Positions 31,238 to 42,059 of a DNA stretch of 64,000 nucleotides are shown piece by piece (positions within the stretch are counted from its first letter, which is position 1; every line of letters starts with the position of its first letter). Source of the stretch: Asaia sp. W19 (GTDB lineage Bacteria > Pseudomonadota > Alphaproteobacteria > Acetobacterales > Acetobacteraceae). The notes beneath the pieces are model-generated. The model was given only the letters and a program-made list of their open reading frames with translations, was not told where the DNA came from and made no database searches. Both the position numbers and the translations under genes were made by a program. The stretch spans positions 1 through 64,000 of the forward strand of contig NZ_PNQZ01000043.1 in NCBI RefSeq assembly GCF_003994335.1, in the 5' to 3' direction.

Positions 31238-32131
31238 ATGGAAGCTGTCATTGCCACGCCGGAACGGGTGAAACGCAAATCAGGTGCGGGAATCTTTCTC
31301 TCCCCCGCCGTAATCATCCTGCTTATCTGGTCTCTGATCCCCCTCGTCCTGACACTCTGGTATTCGTTCCAGAATTACAATCTGGTCGACCCCACGCTGA
31401 AGGGCTTCGCCGGATTCAGCAACTACGTCTATCTGCTGACTGATCCTGACTTCCTCTACGCGCTGCTCAACACGGTGTTGCTCGTTCTGGGCGTGCTCGT
31501 GATCAGCGTTGGCGGCGGCGTCTTGCTCGCGGTGCTCTACGATCAGGACTTCTTCGGGCGCGGGATCGCCCGCGTGCTCGTCATTTCACCCTTCTTCGTG
31601 ATGCCCACCGTCTCGGCATTGCTGTGGAAGAACCTGATGCTCCATCCCATCTACGGGGTGTACAGCGCGTTCATGCGAGCTATCGGGCTGCAGCCCATAG
31701 ATTGGCTGGCCCATTATCCCATGCAGACCGTGATGATGATTGTGGCCTGGGAATGGCTCCCTTTCGCTGTGCTGATCCTGCTGACTGCGGTTCAGTCGCT
31801 CGATCATGAGCAGAAGGAAGCGGCGCGTATGGACGGTGCGGGTCCGATCGCCCGGTTTCGCTATATCATCCTGCCGCATCTCAGCCGGGCGATCACCGTC
31901 GTGATCATGATCGAGACAATCTACCTGCTCACGGTGTTTGCCGAGATTTCGGTCACCACCTCTGGCGGACCGGGTGTTGCTTCCACCAATCTCGCCTTCC
32001 TGATCTATTCGCGCGCCTTGCTTCAGTTCGATATTGGTGGCGCCTCGGCGGGCGGCGTGATCGCAATCATCATCGCCAACATCATCGCGGCATTCCTCGT
32101 TCGTGCGGTCGCCCGCAATCTGGAGGCATGA
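31238..32131 (+). CDS. Polyol ABC transporter permease (SmoF-like)
   Basis: 297 residues from the ATG at 31238, chosen for GGAG at 31227-31230. A MalF-type inner membrane subunit of a carbohydrate ABC importer. Six hydrophobic segments are seen, the first being IFLSPAVIILLIWSLIPLVL. The EAA coupling loop EAARMDGAGPIARFRYIILP contacts the ATPase. The sequence pattern resembles SmoF/MtlF of the sorbitol-mannitol transporter. Followed after four bases by the second permease, with which it should form a heterodimer. Confidence 0.92.
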   Translation: MEAVIATPERVKRKSGAGIFLSPAVIILLIWSLIPLVLTLWYSFQNYNLVDPTLKGFAGFSNYVYLLTDPDFLYALLNTVLLVLGVLVISVGGGVLLAVLYDQDFFGRGIARVLVISPFFVMPTVSALLWKNLMLHPIYGVYSAFMRAIGLQPIDWLAHYPMQTVMMIVAWEWLPFAVLILLTAVQSLDHEQKEAARMDGAGPIARFRYIILPHLSRAITVVIMIETIYLLTVFAEISVTTSGGPGVASTNLAFLIYSRALLQFDIGGASAGGVIAIIIANIIAAFLVRAVARNLEA

Positions 32132-32135
32132 GATC

Positions 32136-32963
<828 letters not shown>

Positions 32964-33002
32964 CCCTTTCTTTCGGATTCACACGCTCTTTCGGAGTGAC
33001 CC

Positions 33003-34106
33003 ATGGCTAAAGTTGAACTGCGCGATATCCGCAAGACCTATCACGCCGAAGAAATCATCAAGGGTGTTTCTCTCGACATCAACGACGAGGAATTCGTCGT
33101 CTTCGTCGGTCCCTCGGGCTGCGGTAAGTCCACACTGCTGCGGATGATCGCCGGGCTGGAGGAAATCTCGGCGGGCGATCTCCTGATCGATGGCAAACGG
33201 GTCAATGATATCGAGCCCGCAAAGCGCGGCCTCGCCATGGTCTTTCAGTCCTATGCGCTCTACCCGCATATGAATGTCTATCAGAATATGGAATTCGGCC
33301 TGAAGCTGGCAGGCATGCCCGAGCCCGAGCGTCGTCAGAAGATCAACGACGTCGCGAAGACGCTGCAGCTCGATTCCTATCTCAAGCACAAACCGGGACA
33401 GCTTTCAGGTGGGCAGAGACAGCGTGTGGCCATCGGACGCGCCATTGTGCGCAACCCGAAGGTCTTCCTTTTCGACGAGCCGCTCTCCAATCTTGACGCG
33501 GCTCTGCGTGGGCAGATGCGCGTCGAACTCGCAACGCTGCATCGTCGCCTGAAGGCAACAACAATCTATGTCACCCATGACCAGGTCGAGGCCATGACCA
33601 TGGCGGACAAGATTGTGGTGCTGCAGAAAGGCGTCGTCGAGCAGGTGGGCTCCCCGCTCGAACTCTATCACCATCCGCGCAACCTGTTCGTTGCGCGGTT
33701 CATAGGCTCGCCCCCCATGAACTTCCTGCCTGTGACCGTACGCAGCGTAACCGAGAGCGGAATTATGGTGGCGATCGACCATGGCGCACCGGTTACGGTG
33801 CCGGTTCTCCCGGGCGAGACCGCCTCGGCCGAGGCCATGACGCTCGGGGTTCGGCCGGAGCACATCGTCCTCGATCCGCAGGGTGAGATTACCGGCACGA
33901 TCCGCATGGTTGAACGTCTCGGCGCGCTCACGCTGCTGCACGTCGCGCTTCCTGATGGGGCGCTCATTATCGTGCAGACCGATGGCGATCATGGCGGCGA
34001 GGTCGACGCTCCCGTTGGGCTGCGCGTGCTCGCTGAAAATTGTCACCTTTTCGATGCAAGAGGGATGGCGCTTACCAAGCTCGTGCGTCACCGTCTTGCC
34101 GGTTAA
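33003..34106 (+). CDS. Polyol/sugar ABC transporter ATP-binding protein (SmoK/MalK type)
   Basis: 367 residues. Powers the importer formed with the two permeases. Walker A GPSGCGKST is at residues 36-44, then the Q-loop FQSYALYPHM, ABC signature LSGGQRQR, Walker B VFLFDEP with the catalytic Glu in DEPLSNLD, and the H-switch in THDQ. The C-terminal about 130 residues form the OB/TOBE domain with GVRPEHI, characteristic of the MalK/UgpC class. GGAG lies just before the ATG at 33003. Confidence 0.96.
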   Translation: MAKVELRDIRKTYHAEEIIKGVSLDINDEEFVVFVGPSGCGKSTLLRMIAGLEEISAGDLLIDGKRVNDIEPAKRGLAMVFQSYALYPHMNVYQNMEFGLKLAGMPEPERRQKINDVAKTLQLDSYLKHKPGQLSGGQRQRVAIGRAIVRNPKVFLFDEPLSNLDAALRGQMRVELATLHRRLKATTIYVTHDQVEAMTMADKIVVLQKGVVEQVGSPLELYHHPRNLFVARFIGSPPMNFLPVTVRSVTESGIMVAIDHGAPVTVPVLPGETASAEAMTLGVRPEHIVLDPQGEITGTIRMVERLGALTLLHVALPDGALIIVQTDGDHGGEVDAPVGLRVLAENCHLFDARGMALTKLVRHRLAG

Positions 34107-34123
34107 CTAGAGAGTTCTCGACC

Positions 34124-34897
34124 ATGTATATGGAAAAACTGCGCCTCGACGGGCGCGTGGCCGTCATCACCGGCGGCGCCCAGAATATCGGCCTCTGCTG
34201 CGCCTCGGCTCTGGCCGAAGCGGGTGCCCATGTGGTGATCGCCGATCTCGACGGCGAAAAAGCTGCTGAATCGGCGAAGGGGCTGGTTGCCCAGGGGTTC
34301 AAATCCTGCAGCGTCGCCATGGACGTGACCTCGGAAGCGAGCGTGACCTCGGCTGTCGACACCATCATGAAGCGTCATGGCAAGCTCGACATTCTGGTCG
34401 CGAATGCGGGTCTGTGCATTTCCGAGGTCAAGGCCGAAGACATGACGGAAGATCAGTGGCTCAAACAGATCAATGTCAATCTGAACGGTGTTTTCCGCTG
34501 CTGTCAGGCCGCCGGCAAGATCATGATCCAGCAGAAATCCGGCGCGATCGTGGCGATCGGCTCGATGTCCGGCCTGATCGTGAACCGTCCGCAGGAGCAG
34601 GCCGCGTATAACGCCTCGAAGGCCGGTGTGCACCAGTATATCCGCTCGCTCGCAGCGGAATGGGCGCCCCATGGCATTCGTGCGAATGCGGTTGCTCCGA
34701 CTTATATCGAGACAACCCTGACGCGTTTTGGCATGCAAAAGCCCGCGCTCTACGACCGCTGGGTGGATGGAACACCTATGGGTCGTGTAGGGCAGCCGGA
34801 AGAAGTGGCTTCGGTGGTCCAGTTCCTGGCTTCAGATGCCGCCAGCCTCATGACTGGCTCGATTGTCAGCGTCGATGGTGGCTTCACCGTCTGGTAA
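34124..34897 (+). CDS. Short-chain polyol dehydrogenase
   Basis: 257 residues from the ATG at 34124. A classical SDR with cofactor loop TGGAQNIG at residues 16-23, an Asp after the second strand (IADLDGEKA) favouring NAD, NAG motif VANAGL, catalytic Ser in IGSMSG and YNASK. It is the last gene of the polyol cassette, 17 bases after the ATPase gene. Relatives in Gluconobacter act on sugar alcohols such as arabitol, sorbitol or xylitol; the same role here would supply the ketose to the pentulose kinase. Substrate and stereospecificity cannot be read from sequence. A terminator follows the stop codon. Confidence 0.88.
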   Translation: MYMEKLRLDGRVAVITGGAQNIGLCCASALAEAGAHVVIADLDGEKAAESAKGLVAQGFKSCSVAMDVTSEASVTSAVDTIMKRHGKLDILVANAGLCISEVKAEDMTEDQWLKQINVNLNGVFRCCQAAGKIMIQQKSGAIVAIGSMSGLIVNRPQEQAAYNASKAGVHQYIRSLAAEWAPHGIRANAVAPTYIETTLTRFGMQKPALYDRWVDGTPMGRVGQPEEVASVVQFLASDAASLMTGSIVSVDGGFTVW

Positions 34898-34947
34898 TAT
34901 CGCTCCCCGTCTGGAACGATGATCCAGGGGCGGGAAACTTTGGATTG

Positions 34948-34976
34948 GCGATGGGCGGAATCCCGCCCATCGCTTT
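34948..34976 (+). terminator. Terminator of the polyol cassette
   Basis: Stem GCGATGGGCGG (34948-34958) with CCGCCCATCGC (34963-34973), 4-base loop, then TTT. It lies between converging genes and may serve both directions. Confidence 0.75.
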
Positions 34977-34982
34977 CCCAGG

Positions 34983-35618
34983 TCAGGATCTGACTGCGTC
35001 TGCCCTGGCGAGTGCGCGCTGCGTCGCTGGCCTCGCCTCGATGGTTTCACGCCAGGCCTTGATCGCCGGGAAGTCATCGAGCGTGATTCCCTGCTCTTTC
35101 CAGGTACGAGTCCAGGGATAAGTCGCCATATCGGCAATGCCGTATTCGGCCCCTGTTACAAACGGGCTCGCCCGGAGCCGCGTTTCCAACACGCCATAGA
35201 GGCGTTTGGTCTCATCCTGATACCGTTTGATGGCATAGGGAATTTTCTCTGGCGCATAGAGAGCAAAATGGTGGTTCTGGCCGAGCATCGGACCAAAACC
35301 GCCCATCTGCCAGAAAAGCCATTCCAATGCTGCAATCTTGCCACGCGGGTCAGCGGGCAGGAAGCGTCCCGTCTTCTCTGCGAGATAGAGCAGGATTTCT
35401 CCCGATTCAAAAACACTCAGCGGCGAACCGCCATCTGCCGGTTCGTGATCGACGATGGCTGGCATCTTGTTGTTGGGGGAGATCTTCAGGAAATCCGGCG
35501 CGAACTGGTCGCCTTTGCTGATGTTCACCGGAATGATCCGATACTCCAGCCCCGCTTCCTCGAGGAAGAGAGTAATCTTGTGGCCGTTTGGGGTGGGCCA
35601 GTAATACAGATCGATCAT
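34983..35618 (-). CDS. YfcG/Ure2p-like glutathione S-transferase
   Basis: 211 residues. The thioredoxin-like N-terminal domain starts MIDLYYWPTPNGHKITLFLE, with the Asn11 region used in place of a catalytic Tyr in the Nu class. NKMPAIVDHEP holds the cis-Pro, and FESGEILLYLAEK the glutathione Glu-Ser pair. The all-helical C domain reads LEWLFWQMGGFGPMLGQNHHF, the signature of YfcG/YghU disulfide-bond reductases. Cytosolic redox function is likely, using two glutathione molecules. Stands alone, convergent with the polyol cassette. Confidence 0.92.
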   Translation of the reverse strand: MIDLYYWPTPNGHKITLFLEEAGLEYRIIPVNISKGDQFAPDFLKISPNNKMPAIVDHEPADGGSPLSVFESGEILLYLAEKTGRFLPADPRGKIAALEWLFWQMGGFGPMLGQNHHFALYAPEKIPYAIKRYQDETKRLYGVLETRLRASPFVTGAEYGIADMATYPWTRTWKEQGITLDDFPAIKAWRETIEARPATQRALARADAVRS

Positions 35619-35645
35619 GGGCGTCCTTCCTGATCCTGAGGCGGA

Positions 35646-36458
35646 TCAGTCGGTAACGCCCCCCAATACATAGCGTTCAAGACCGATGGCGAAACCCTCT
35701 TCCTCGCATGAGGTCGAAACATGGGTCGCTGCCGCCTTGACGGTGTCATTCGCCTGCCCCATCGCAATCGACATGCCGCTTTTGGCGAACATCAGCATGT
35801 CGTTCGGTTGATCACCCATGGTCACCATCGCGGAGGCCGGAATGTCGAACAGCGTTTCGAGAGTCGTCACAACGCCACCCTTGTTCGCCTCGCGATTGGT
35901 AACATCGACGTAATAGGGCTGTGAGCAGGCAGCCGAGGCGGTGTTGCCAAGGGCCTCCTGAAGGTCCCGTTCAAGCTTCTGCATCAGAACGGCATCATCG
36001 CTGACACCCGTGATCTTCACGACGTCATGCAGATGACGGGTCACGTCATCTGCACGGGGCGCGAATTTGACTGTCCATTCCTCACGCGAGACATGGGGCG
36101 CATCCAGATCGCTCACGATCCATTCATGGCTCGTGTAAACCCAGGGGTCTGCCCCGTGATCGCGTATGAGCTTCAGAACCGTCTCTGCCTGATCATGAGT
36201 CAGACGTTTGGTTTCGATGACGCTCCAGTCCGGATGGACCAGAACGCCACCATTGAAACCGGCGATCGGCAGATCGATCGCCAGAGGTTCAATCAGCATC
36301 GCCATGCCACGTGGCGGACGACCGCTCGTAATGGCGAACCGTATACCCCGCTCACGCAGGGCCTGAACGGCACGGATAGCCCGTGGTGTGAGGATCTTGT
36401 CCCTCGTCACCAATGTTCCATCCACATCGGCGAGGACGAGTTGAACCTGCGGTTTCAT
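35646..36458 (-). CDS. Cof-type HAD phosphatase (subfamily IIB)
   Basis: 270 residues. A sugar-phosphate phosphatase of the Cof/YbiV group. Motif I ADVDGTL carries the nucleophile Asp11, ITSGRP is motif II, and MGDQPNDMLMF is motif IV with metal-binding Asp residues. A large alpha/beta cap (C2 type) lies in between. Its start overlaps the xfp stop by one base, so it is translated with ackA-xfp. It may trim or recycle sugar phosphates near the phosphoketolase step, but family members are promiscuous and the substrate is unknown. Confidence 0.9.
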   Translation of the reverse strand: MKPQVQLVLADVDGTLVTRDKILTPRAIRAVQALRERGIRFAITSGRPPRGMAMLIEPLAIDLPIAGFNGGVLVHPDWSVIETKRLTHDQAETVLKLIRDHGADPWVYTSHEWIVSDLDAPHVSREEWTVKFAPRADDVTRHLHDVVKITGVSDDAVLMQKLERDLQEALGNTASAACSQPYYVDVTNREANKGGVVTTLETLFDIPASAMVTMGDQPNDMLMFAKSGMSIAMGQANDTVKAAATHVSTSCEEEGFAIGLERYVLGGVTD

Positions 36459-38830
36459 CAGGCCTTTTCACCTTTCCACTGCCAGTTGCGGATTTCAGGC
36501 ATGTCTTCACCGTATTGCGCGATGTACCGCTTATGCTCGACGAGCTTGTCGTTGATCATCTGCGTGACATAGGCCGCATGACCTGAGAGGGCGGGAACAC
36601 GACGCACAGCATTGAGAATGATGTGGAAGCGATCCAGATTATTCCGCACCGTCATGTCGAACGGTGTGGTCGTCGTGCCTTCCTCGCGGAAACCATGGAC
36701 ATGGAAGTTCGCCCGGTTGCTCCGACGATAGATCAAGCGATGCACAAGCTGCGGGTAGCCGTGGAAAGCAAAGAGAACCGGCTTGTCCTTCGTAAACAGG
36801 TTGTCGAACGTCACGTCGTCCAGACCATGCGGATGCTCGCTCGGTGACTGAAGCGTCATCAGATCAACCACATTCACAAAGCGCACCTTGATGTCGGGGG
36901 CGTGTTCGCGCAGCAATTGCACGGCGGCCAGCGCCTCGACCGTCGGTACGTCGCCCGCAGACGCGATCACGAGGTCAGGGTCATACCCCTTGTCGTTGCT
37001 GGCCCATTGCCAGATGCCAATACCCTGGCTGCAATGCGCGATGGCGGCATCGATATCAAGCCACTGATGCTCAGGCTGCTTGCCTGCCACGATCACGTTG
37101 ATGCGGTCCCAGCTCTCAAGGCAGTGCTTGGCCACGTAGAGCAGGGTGTTGGCATCGGGCGGCAGATACACGCGGGCGATATCGGCCTTTTTGTTCACCA
37201 CGTGATCCATAAACCCCGGATCCTGATGGCTGAAGCCGTTATGGTCCTGACGCCAGACATGCGAGGTCAGCAGATAGTTCAGCGAGGCGATCGGACGGCG
37301 CCACTGGACTTCCTTGGCCGATTTGATCCATTTGGCGTGCTGGTTGACCATCGAATCCACGAGATGGACGAACGCCTCGTAGCACGAGAAGAAACCGTGA
37401 CGACCAGTGAGCAGATACCCTTCGAGCCAACCCTGGATCGTGTGTTCGCTCAGGATCTCCATGACCAGCCCGTCTGCCGCCAGATGGTCGTCGTAAGAAA
37501 ACTTGTCTGCGACCCAGGCGCGATTGGTCACCTCGAGCACATCGTTGAGACGGTTCGAGTTGTTTTCATCCGGTGACAGCACGCGGAAATTGCGGCTCTC
37601 CAGGTTCATTTTCATGACGTCACGCAGCCACGCTCCGAGGATACGGGTGCTTTCGCCCTGCACTGCACCCGGAGACGGAACGTCGAGTGCGTGGGTCTCG
37701 ATATCCGGCATACGCAGGGGGCGACGCAGCTGCCCACCATTGGCATGCGGGTTGTCGCTCATACGCAGAGTACCCTCCGGCGCCAGCGCGGCGATCTCGG
37801 CGTGGAGGCGACCGTTTTCGTCGAAGAGCGTCTCGGGCTTGTAGCTACGCATCCAGTCTTCGAGAATCTTCAGGTGACCCGGCTTCTCGATATCGGTCAG
37901 CGGCACCTGATGGGCGCGCCAATAGCCCTCACAACGCTGGCCGTCCACTTCCTTGGGGCCGGTCCAGCCCTTGGGTGTGCGCATGATGATCATGGGCCAG
38001 GTGGGACGCTCGGCGTTGTTCTCTGTACGGGCGCGCTTCTGGATTTCCGCGATCTTGTCGAAACAGACATCCATGGCATGGGCCATGAGTTGATGCACCG
38101 TGTCGCGATCATCCCCAGCCACGATGATGGGTTCGTAGCCGTAACCGCGGAACAGATCGAGCAGCTCGGATTCAGGGATACGGGCCAGAACGGTCGGGTT
38201 GGCGATCTTGTATCCATTCAGGTGCAGGATCGGGAGGACGGCACCGTCGTTACGCGGGTCGAGGAACTTGTTGCTGTGCCACGACGTCGCGAGCGGGCCG
38301 GTTTCCGCCTCACCATCGCCAACCACGCAGGCGACGATCAGATCGGGGTTATCGAGTGCCGCACCATAGGCGTGAGAGATCGAATAGCCGAGTTCGCCGC
38401 CTTCATGGATGGAGCCAGGGGTGGTCGCCGCCACGTGGCTGGGGATGCCGCCGGGGAACGAGAACTGCTTGACCAGGCGGCCTACGCCCTCGACATCCTG
38501 CGAAATCTCGGGGAAGTACTCGCTATAGGTGCCTTCCAGATAGGTCGCTGCCACGACGCCCGGAGCGCCATGGCCAGGCCCCGCGATGAAGAGCACGCTC
38601 TTCTGACGTTCCTTGATAATACGGTTCAGGTGCAGATAAAGCAGGGTCAGACCCGGCGTGGTACCAAAATGGCCGAGCAGGCGGGGCTTGACGTGCTCGA
38701 TCTTCAGCGGCTCGCGCAGCAGGGCATTGTCGAGCAGATAGATCTGGGCAACCGAGAGATAGTTCGCAGCCTGCCACCACTGGTCGAACAGGGCTATTTG
38801 CTTGGCGCTTAGCGGATTTTTTTCGCTCAT
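36458..38830 (-). CDS. xfp: Phosphoketolase
   Basis: 790 residues from the ATG at 38830, which overlaps the ackA stop (ATGA); an earlier in-frame ATG sits immediately against the Shine-Dalgarno and is unlikely. A thiamine diphosphate enzyme that cleaves xylulose-5-phosphate or fructose-6-phosphate to acetyl-phosphate plus glyceraldehyde-3-phosphate or erythrose-4-phosphate. Visible marks are GPGHGAPG, the ThDP-binding [20 protein letters not shown] (cut in the middle of the family motif), [10 protein letters not shown] and [10 protein letters not shown]. Full length for the family. With acetate kinase it gives ATP and acetate from pentose phosphates. Confidence 0.98.
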   Translation of the reverse strand: MSEKNPLSAKQIALFDQWWQAANYLSVAQIYLLDNALLREPLKIEHVKPRLLGHFGTTPGLTLLYLHLNRIIKERQKSVLFIAGPGHGAPGVVAATYLEGTYSEYFPEISQDVEGVGRLVKQFSFPGGIPSHVAATTPGSIHEGGELGYSISHAYGAALDNPDLIVACVVGDGEAETGPLATSWHSNKFLDPRNDGAVLPILHLNGYKIANPTVLARIPESELLDLFRGYGYEPIIVAGDDRDTVHQLMAHAMDVCFDKIAEIQKRARTENNAERPTWPMIIMRTPKGWTGPKEVDGQRCEGYWRAHQVPLTDIEKPGHLKILEDWMRSYKPETLFDENGRLHAEIAALAPEGTLRMSDNPHANGGQLRRPLRMPDIETHALDVPSPGAVQGESTRILGAWLRDVMKMNLESRNFRVLSPDENNSNRLNDVLEVTNRAWVADKFSYDDHLAADGLVMEILSEHTIQGWLEGYLLTGRHGFFSCYEAFVHLVDSMVNQHAKWIKSAKEVQWRRPIASLNYLLTSHVWRQDHNGFSHQDPGFMDHVVNKKADIARVYLPPDANTLLYVAKHCLESWDRINVIVAGKQPEHQWLDIDAAIAHCSQGIGIWQWASNDKGYDPDLVIASAGDVPTVEALAAVQLLREHAPDIKVRFVNVVDLMTLQSPSEHPHGLDDVTFDNLFTKDKPVLFAFHGYPQLVHRLIYRRSNRANFHVHGFREEGTTTTPFDMTVRNNLDRFHIILNAVRRVPALSGHAAYVTQMINDKLVEHKRYIAQYGEDMPEIRNWQWKGEKA

Positions 38831-40029
38831 GATGTGTGACATCCTTCCATTATTCTTCTTGTGTGTCGGAAGATCGTTTTTTCTTCATCCGCAGGGACAA
38901 CCAGCACTGTTGGCCCTCCTGAACGCCTGCTGATCACAGGTCGGCTTGCAAGATTTGCATCTTCGCAAATCTGGATGTCGAGGAATCTGAGTCGCTGGCA
39001 GACAGCCTGACGGAAGGTGGCATCGTTCTGCCCGATCCCTCCCGTAAAGACGAGCGCATCGAGCCCGCCCATCTGTGCGATCAACCCTCCAGCCTGCTGT
39101 ACGAAGCGCTCGACGAACATGTCCAGCGCAAGCTGCACATTCTCGTCGGCGTCATTTTCCCGCAGGGTACGCATGTCGCTCGAAACGCCGGATACGCCGA
39201 GCAGTCCCGAACGGTAATAGAGAACATCCTGCACTTCCTTGGGCGAAAGCCCCTTCTGTTGCAGGAGGTAGAGCACGGCTCCGGGGTCAATGGCACCGCA
39301 TCGTGTTCCCATCATGAGCCCGTCCAGTACGGTGAGACCCATGGTTGTGGCCACGCTGCGCCCGTGCATCAGCGCGCACAGGCTCGCACCGTTACCGATA
39401 TGGGCTACGAGCACTCGCTTATGAGCAATGGCGGGAAACCGCGCCTCCAGCTCATTGGCGATATAATCGTATGAAAGGCCATGGAACCCATACACCCGCG
39501 CGCCGCCCTCGAGGAGCTCGGCGGGCAGCGGAAGCCGCGTGCGCACAGTCGGAATGGTATGGTGGAACGAGGTATCGAAACAGGCGATCTGGAGCAACTC
39601 TGGCTTCTCCTGCATCAACAGGCGCATCGGGGCAATACTGGGCGGCTGATGCAGCGGAGCCAGCGGAACCAGGGAGTCGAGTTGAGCCAGTGTCTTCTCG
39701 TTGATCCGGGCCGGTCCCTCGAAATGGGCGCCGCCATGAACCACCCGGTGCCCTACAGCCCCGATATCGCGCCCTGTCTCATGGGATTCGACGAAGTTCA
39801 AAACGTGCCGGATCATCTCGCCATGGGCATTACCGGTCTTGGCGCCGGTTTCGATCACCATGCGCTTGCTGACACCGTCAGGCGTGCGCGTCGTCAGCAC
39901 AGCCCCGCCGGACTGATACTCGACCAGACCTGAGAGCAATCGCTCCGCCTCGCCCTGTTCATCGAACAGGGCAAACTTGATGCTCGACGAGCCGGAATTA
40001 AGCGTGAGAATGATTCTGCTTTGAGACAC
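38827..40029 (-). CDS. ackA: Acetate kinase
   Basis: 400 residues. Converts acetyl-phosphate and ADP to acetate and ATP, here downstream in metabolism of phosphoketolase. It starts [20 protein letters not shown] with the Asn11 phosphate residue, and carries GHRVVHGG, the [11 protein letters not shown] substrate loop, RYGFHGLSY-like [10 protein letters not shown], and [10 protein letters not shown] with the catalytic and ATP-site residues. TGGIGQNDA closes the nucleotide site. First gene of the ackA-xfp-HAD operon. No phosphotransacetylase gene is adjacent, consistent with acetyl-phosphate coming from xfp. Confidence 0.98.
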   Translation of the reverse strand: MSQSRIILTLNSGSSSIKFALFDEQGEAERLLSGLVEYQSGGAVLTTRTPDGVSKRMVIETGAKTGNAHGEMIRHVLNFVESHETGRDIGAVGHRVVHGGAHFEGPARINEKTLAQLDSLVPLAPLHQPPSIAPMRLLMQEKPELLQIACFDTSFHHTIPTVRTRLPLPAELLEGGARVYGFHGLSYDYIANELEARFPAIAHKRVLVAHIGNGASLCALMHGRSVATTMGLTVLDGLMMGTRCGAIDPGAVLYLLQQKGLSPKEVQDVLYYRSGLLGVSGVSSDMRTLRENDADENVQLALDMFVERFVQQAGGLIAQMGGLDALVFTGGIGQNDATFRQAVCQRLRFLDIQICEDANLASRPVISRRSGGPTVLVVPADEEKTIFRHTRRIMEGCHTS

Positions 40030-40125
40030 GTAACGACCTCGAAATGCATGGCGGCATTGCCAACATCCAGGGCTTAAACCCCGCCTCGTCTTGCGGGTTC
40101 AAACATAACATCGAGGTAATAGGGG

Positions 40126-40156
40126 ACTATAGCCACCCGATTTCTATATTTGTCAG
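40126..40156 (-). promoter_or_regulatory. Candidate ackA promoter
   Basis: Minus strand CTGACA (40151-40156) and TATAGT (40126-40131), 19-base spacer, about 100 bases before the ackA ATG. Both boxes fit sigma-70 well, but the spacer is long. Confidence 0.35.
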
Positions 40157-40390
40157 GTTTATCCGACGTTTAACGCGTCAGTAACAGTGCTAATTACACG
40201 GCTTTGTGAAACGATCACTCTGCATAGCCGCACGGAACGCCCCCAAACGGGCGGGAACAAATCGTGCCACGCGAGGGGTACGATTGCTCGAAAGGCAGAA
40301 ATACACGAAGGGAACGGTCAGACCACCAAGCGGCGGCACCGTCCACGATAAACGGGGGTGATAAACGCCTGAATGATCTGGTGATGTCGT

Positions 40391-40451
40391 GTCCGACAGG
40401 GCGCGTTAACCCCGTCGGACAGAAATTCAGCGCGCCTTTATTGGGGCGCGC
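40391..40451 (-). terminator. Tandem hairpins after rhlE
   Basis: The first stem GCGCGCC/GGCGCGC (40430-40436 with 40445-40451) starts six bases after the rhlE stop. The second, GTCCGAC/GTCGGAC (40391-40397 with 40414-40420), has a 16-base loop. On the minus strand only a weak T run (TTTCT) follows the first stem. Confidence 0.55.
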
Positions 40452-40456
40452 GGGAG

Positions 40457-41794
40457 TCAGCGTGCGCGAGGACGCGAGGGGCGACCGCCTGCGGGCCGGT
40501 TACCTGCAGGACGCCCTTCAGGACGCTTGCCCTCGCCGTTGCGCGGCGCGGCGCCGGGGCGACCACCGCCCGAGCGCTGTCCGCCACCACGCGGCTGGTT
40601 GCGGCCACGTCCACCGCCGCCCAGGACAGGCGGGCGCATGGTCGAGTTCTGGGCGTCTTCGGAATGGAAAGGATGATCGGTTACGACCGGAATGGCCTTG
40701 CCGATCAGCTTTTCGATATCCTTGAGCCAGGCGCGCTGTTCGGCGTCACAGAGTGATACGGCCCACCCATCCCGGCCGGCACGTGCGGTACGACCGATAC
40801 GGTGGACATAGCTTTCGGCGATGTTCGGCAAGTCATAATTGAAGACGTGGCTCACATCATCCACATCGATCCCGCGTGCAGCGATATCGGTCGCGACCAG
40901 TACCTTGACCGATCCGTCCCGGAACCCGGCCATGGCACGCTCGCGCGCCCCCTGGGACTTGTTGCCGTGAATGGCTTCAGAGCGGATGCCCTCGGCATTG
41001 AGGAAATCGGCCACCTTGTTGGCTTCATGCTTCATAAGCGTAAAGACAACGGCGCGTTGGACCTTGGGATTTTTTACCAGCAGAAGCGTCGCCGCGCGCT
41101 TGTCTTCCGACTTCACGAACATCACACCTTGACGGATGCGGTCGACCGTCGAAGAAGGCGGCGTTACCTCGACCTTGGCAGGATCATGGAGCAGCGAATG
41201 CGCCAGCTCCTCGATCGCCTTGGGCATGGTGGCCGAAAAGAGCACGGTCTGACGGTTCTTCGGCAGCAGAGCCACAATGCGCCGGATATCGCGCACGAAA
41301 CCCATATCCAGCATGCGATCTGCCTCATCGAGCACCAGCACCTCAAGATCGTGGAGATCGATATGGCCCTGACCGATGAGATCGAGCAGACGTCCCGGCG
41401 CCGCAGTCAACACGTCCACGCCGCGGCGCATCGCCTCGACCTGACGCCCCTGCCCCACGCCGCCGAAGATCACGGCGTGGCGAAGCTTCATGTGACGGGC
41501 ATAGGCCTTGAAACTGTCATCGATCTGGGCAGCCAGCTCGCGGGTCGGCGCCAGAACGAGCACGCGCGCGCTCTTGGGTGTCAGCGGGCGCGGATGGGTC
41601 AGCAGACGATGCAGGGCAGGCAGGGCAAACGCCGCGGTCTTGCCGGTTCCCGTCTGGGCAAGACCGAGCAGATCGCGCCCTTCCAGAAGATACGGGATGG
41701 CGCCGGCCTGGATCGGGGTCGGTGTGGTGTACCCTTCCTCAGCAAGGGCGCGCTGGATTGGCGTGGCAAGCTGAAGATCGGCAAAACTGGTCAT
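40457..41794 (-). CDS. rhlE: DEAD-box RNA helicase (RhlE type)
   Basis: 445 residues from the ATG at 41794, with AGGAGG ten bases upstream. An ATP-dependent RNA helicase for ribosome assembly and RNA turnover. The Q motif is TPTPIQAGAIP, motif I AQTGTGKT at residues 46-53, motif II DEAD within VLDEADRMLDMGF, motif III FSATMP, motif VI HRIGRTARAGR. The last about 60 residues are a basic Gly-Arg-Pro-rich tail (GGGGRGRNQPRGGG), a low-specificity RNA-binding extension typical of RhlE. Preceded by a long structured leader. Confidence 0.94.
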   Translation of the reverse strand: MTSFADLQLATPIQRALAEEGYTTPTPIQAGAIPYLLEGRDLLGLAQTGTGKTAAFALPALHRLLTHPRPLTPKSARVLVLAPTRELAAQIDDSFKAYARHMKLRHAVIFGGVGQGRQVEAMRRGVDVLTAAPGRLLDLIGQGHIDLHDLEVLVLDEADRMLDMGFVRDIRRIVALLPKNRQTVLFSATMPKAIEELAHSLLHDPAKVEVTPPSSTVDRIRQGVMFVKSEDKRAATLLLVKNPKVQRAVVFTLMKHEANKVADFLNAEGIRSEAIHGNKSQGARERAMAGFRDGSVKVLVATDIAARGIDVDDVSHVFNYDLPNIAESYVHRIGRTARAGRDGWAVSLCDAEQRAWLKDIEKLIGKAIPVVTDHPFHSEDAQNSTMRPPVLGGGGRGRNQPRGGGQRSGGGRPGAAPRNGEGKRPEGRPAGNRPAGGRPSRPRAR

Positions 41795-41920
41795 GAAGGA
41801 AGCGCCTCCTCTGGCGACGAGCCGCATTCACTGATGCTGGCTCGCAGGATGACGCCTCTTGGCCCGGACGTCACAAGGGTAAAAGGGAGATCCGGGACTG
41901 GCGAAGCGGGTCACGCGACT

Positions 41921-42005
41921 GCGTCAGACACCTGACGCCGGGACCTGCTGTGCCAAATCTGGACCGGGGAGGACCCCATATAGGCAGAGCCCTCCCCGGA
42001 CGCAA
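41921..42005 (-). promoter_or_regulatory. rhlE promoter candidate embedded in an inverted repeat, with leader hairpin
   Basis: Minus strand TTGCGT (42000-42005) and TATATG (41977-41982), spacer 17. The -10 lies in the loop between perfect 9-bp arms CCGGGGAGG (41964-41972) and CCTCCCCGG (41991-41999). A leader hairpin GCGTCAG/CTGACGC (41921-41938) follows, about 130 bases before the ATG. Confidence 0.45.
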
Positions 42006-42059
42006 GCGATTACGCTTATAAAACAGCAGCGCAGCGTTGCCGTGGGCAATCAGTCCCCA

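Larger units (their letters stand above)
40030..40456. other. Leader region upstream of ackA
   Basis: 427 bases without a convincing gene. It carries the hairpins just after rhlE (listed), a candidate ackA promoter around 40126-40156, and an AT-richer stretch at 40115-40200. Frames across 40264-40456 are continuations of antisense frames of rhlE and are not called. Confidence 0.65.

Noticed and set aside
34296-34306. tRNA T-arm-like GGTTCAAATCC
   Set aside because: It lies inside the polyol dehydrogenase coding sequence, with no acceptor stem or anticodon arm around it.
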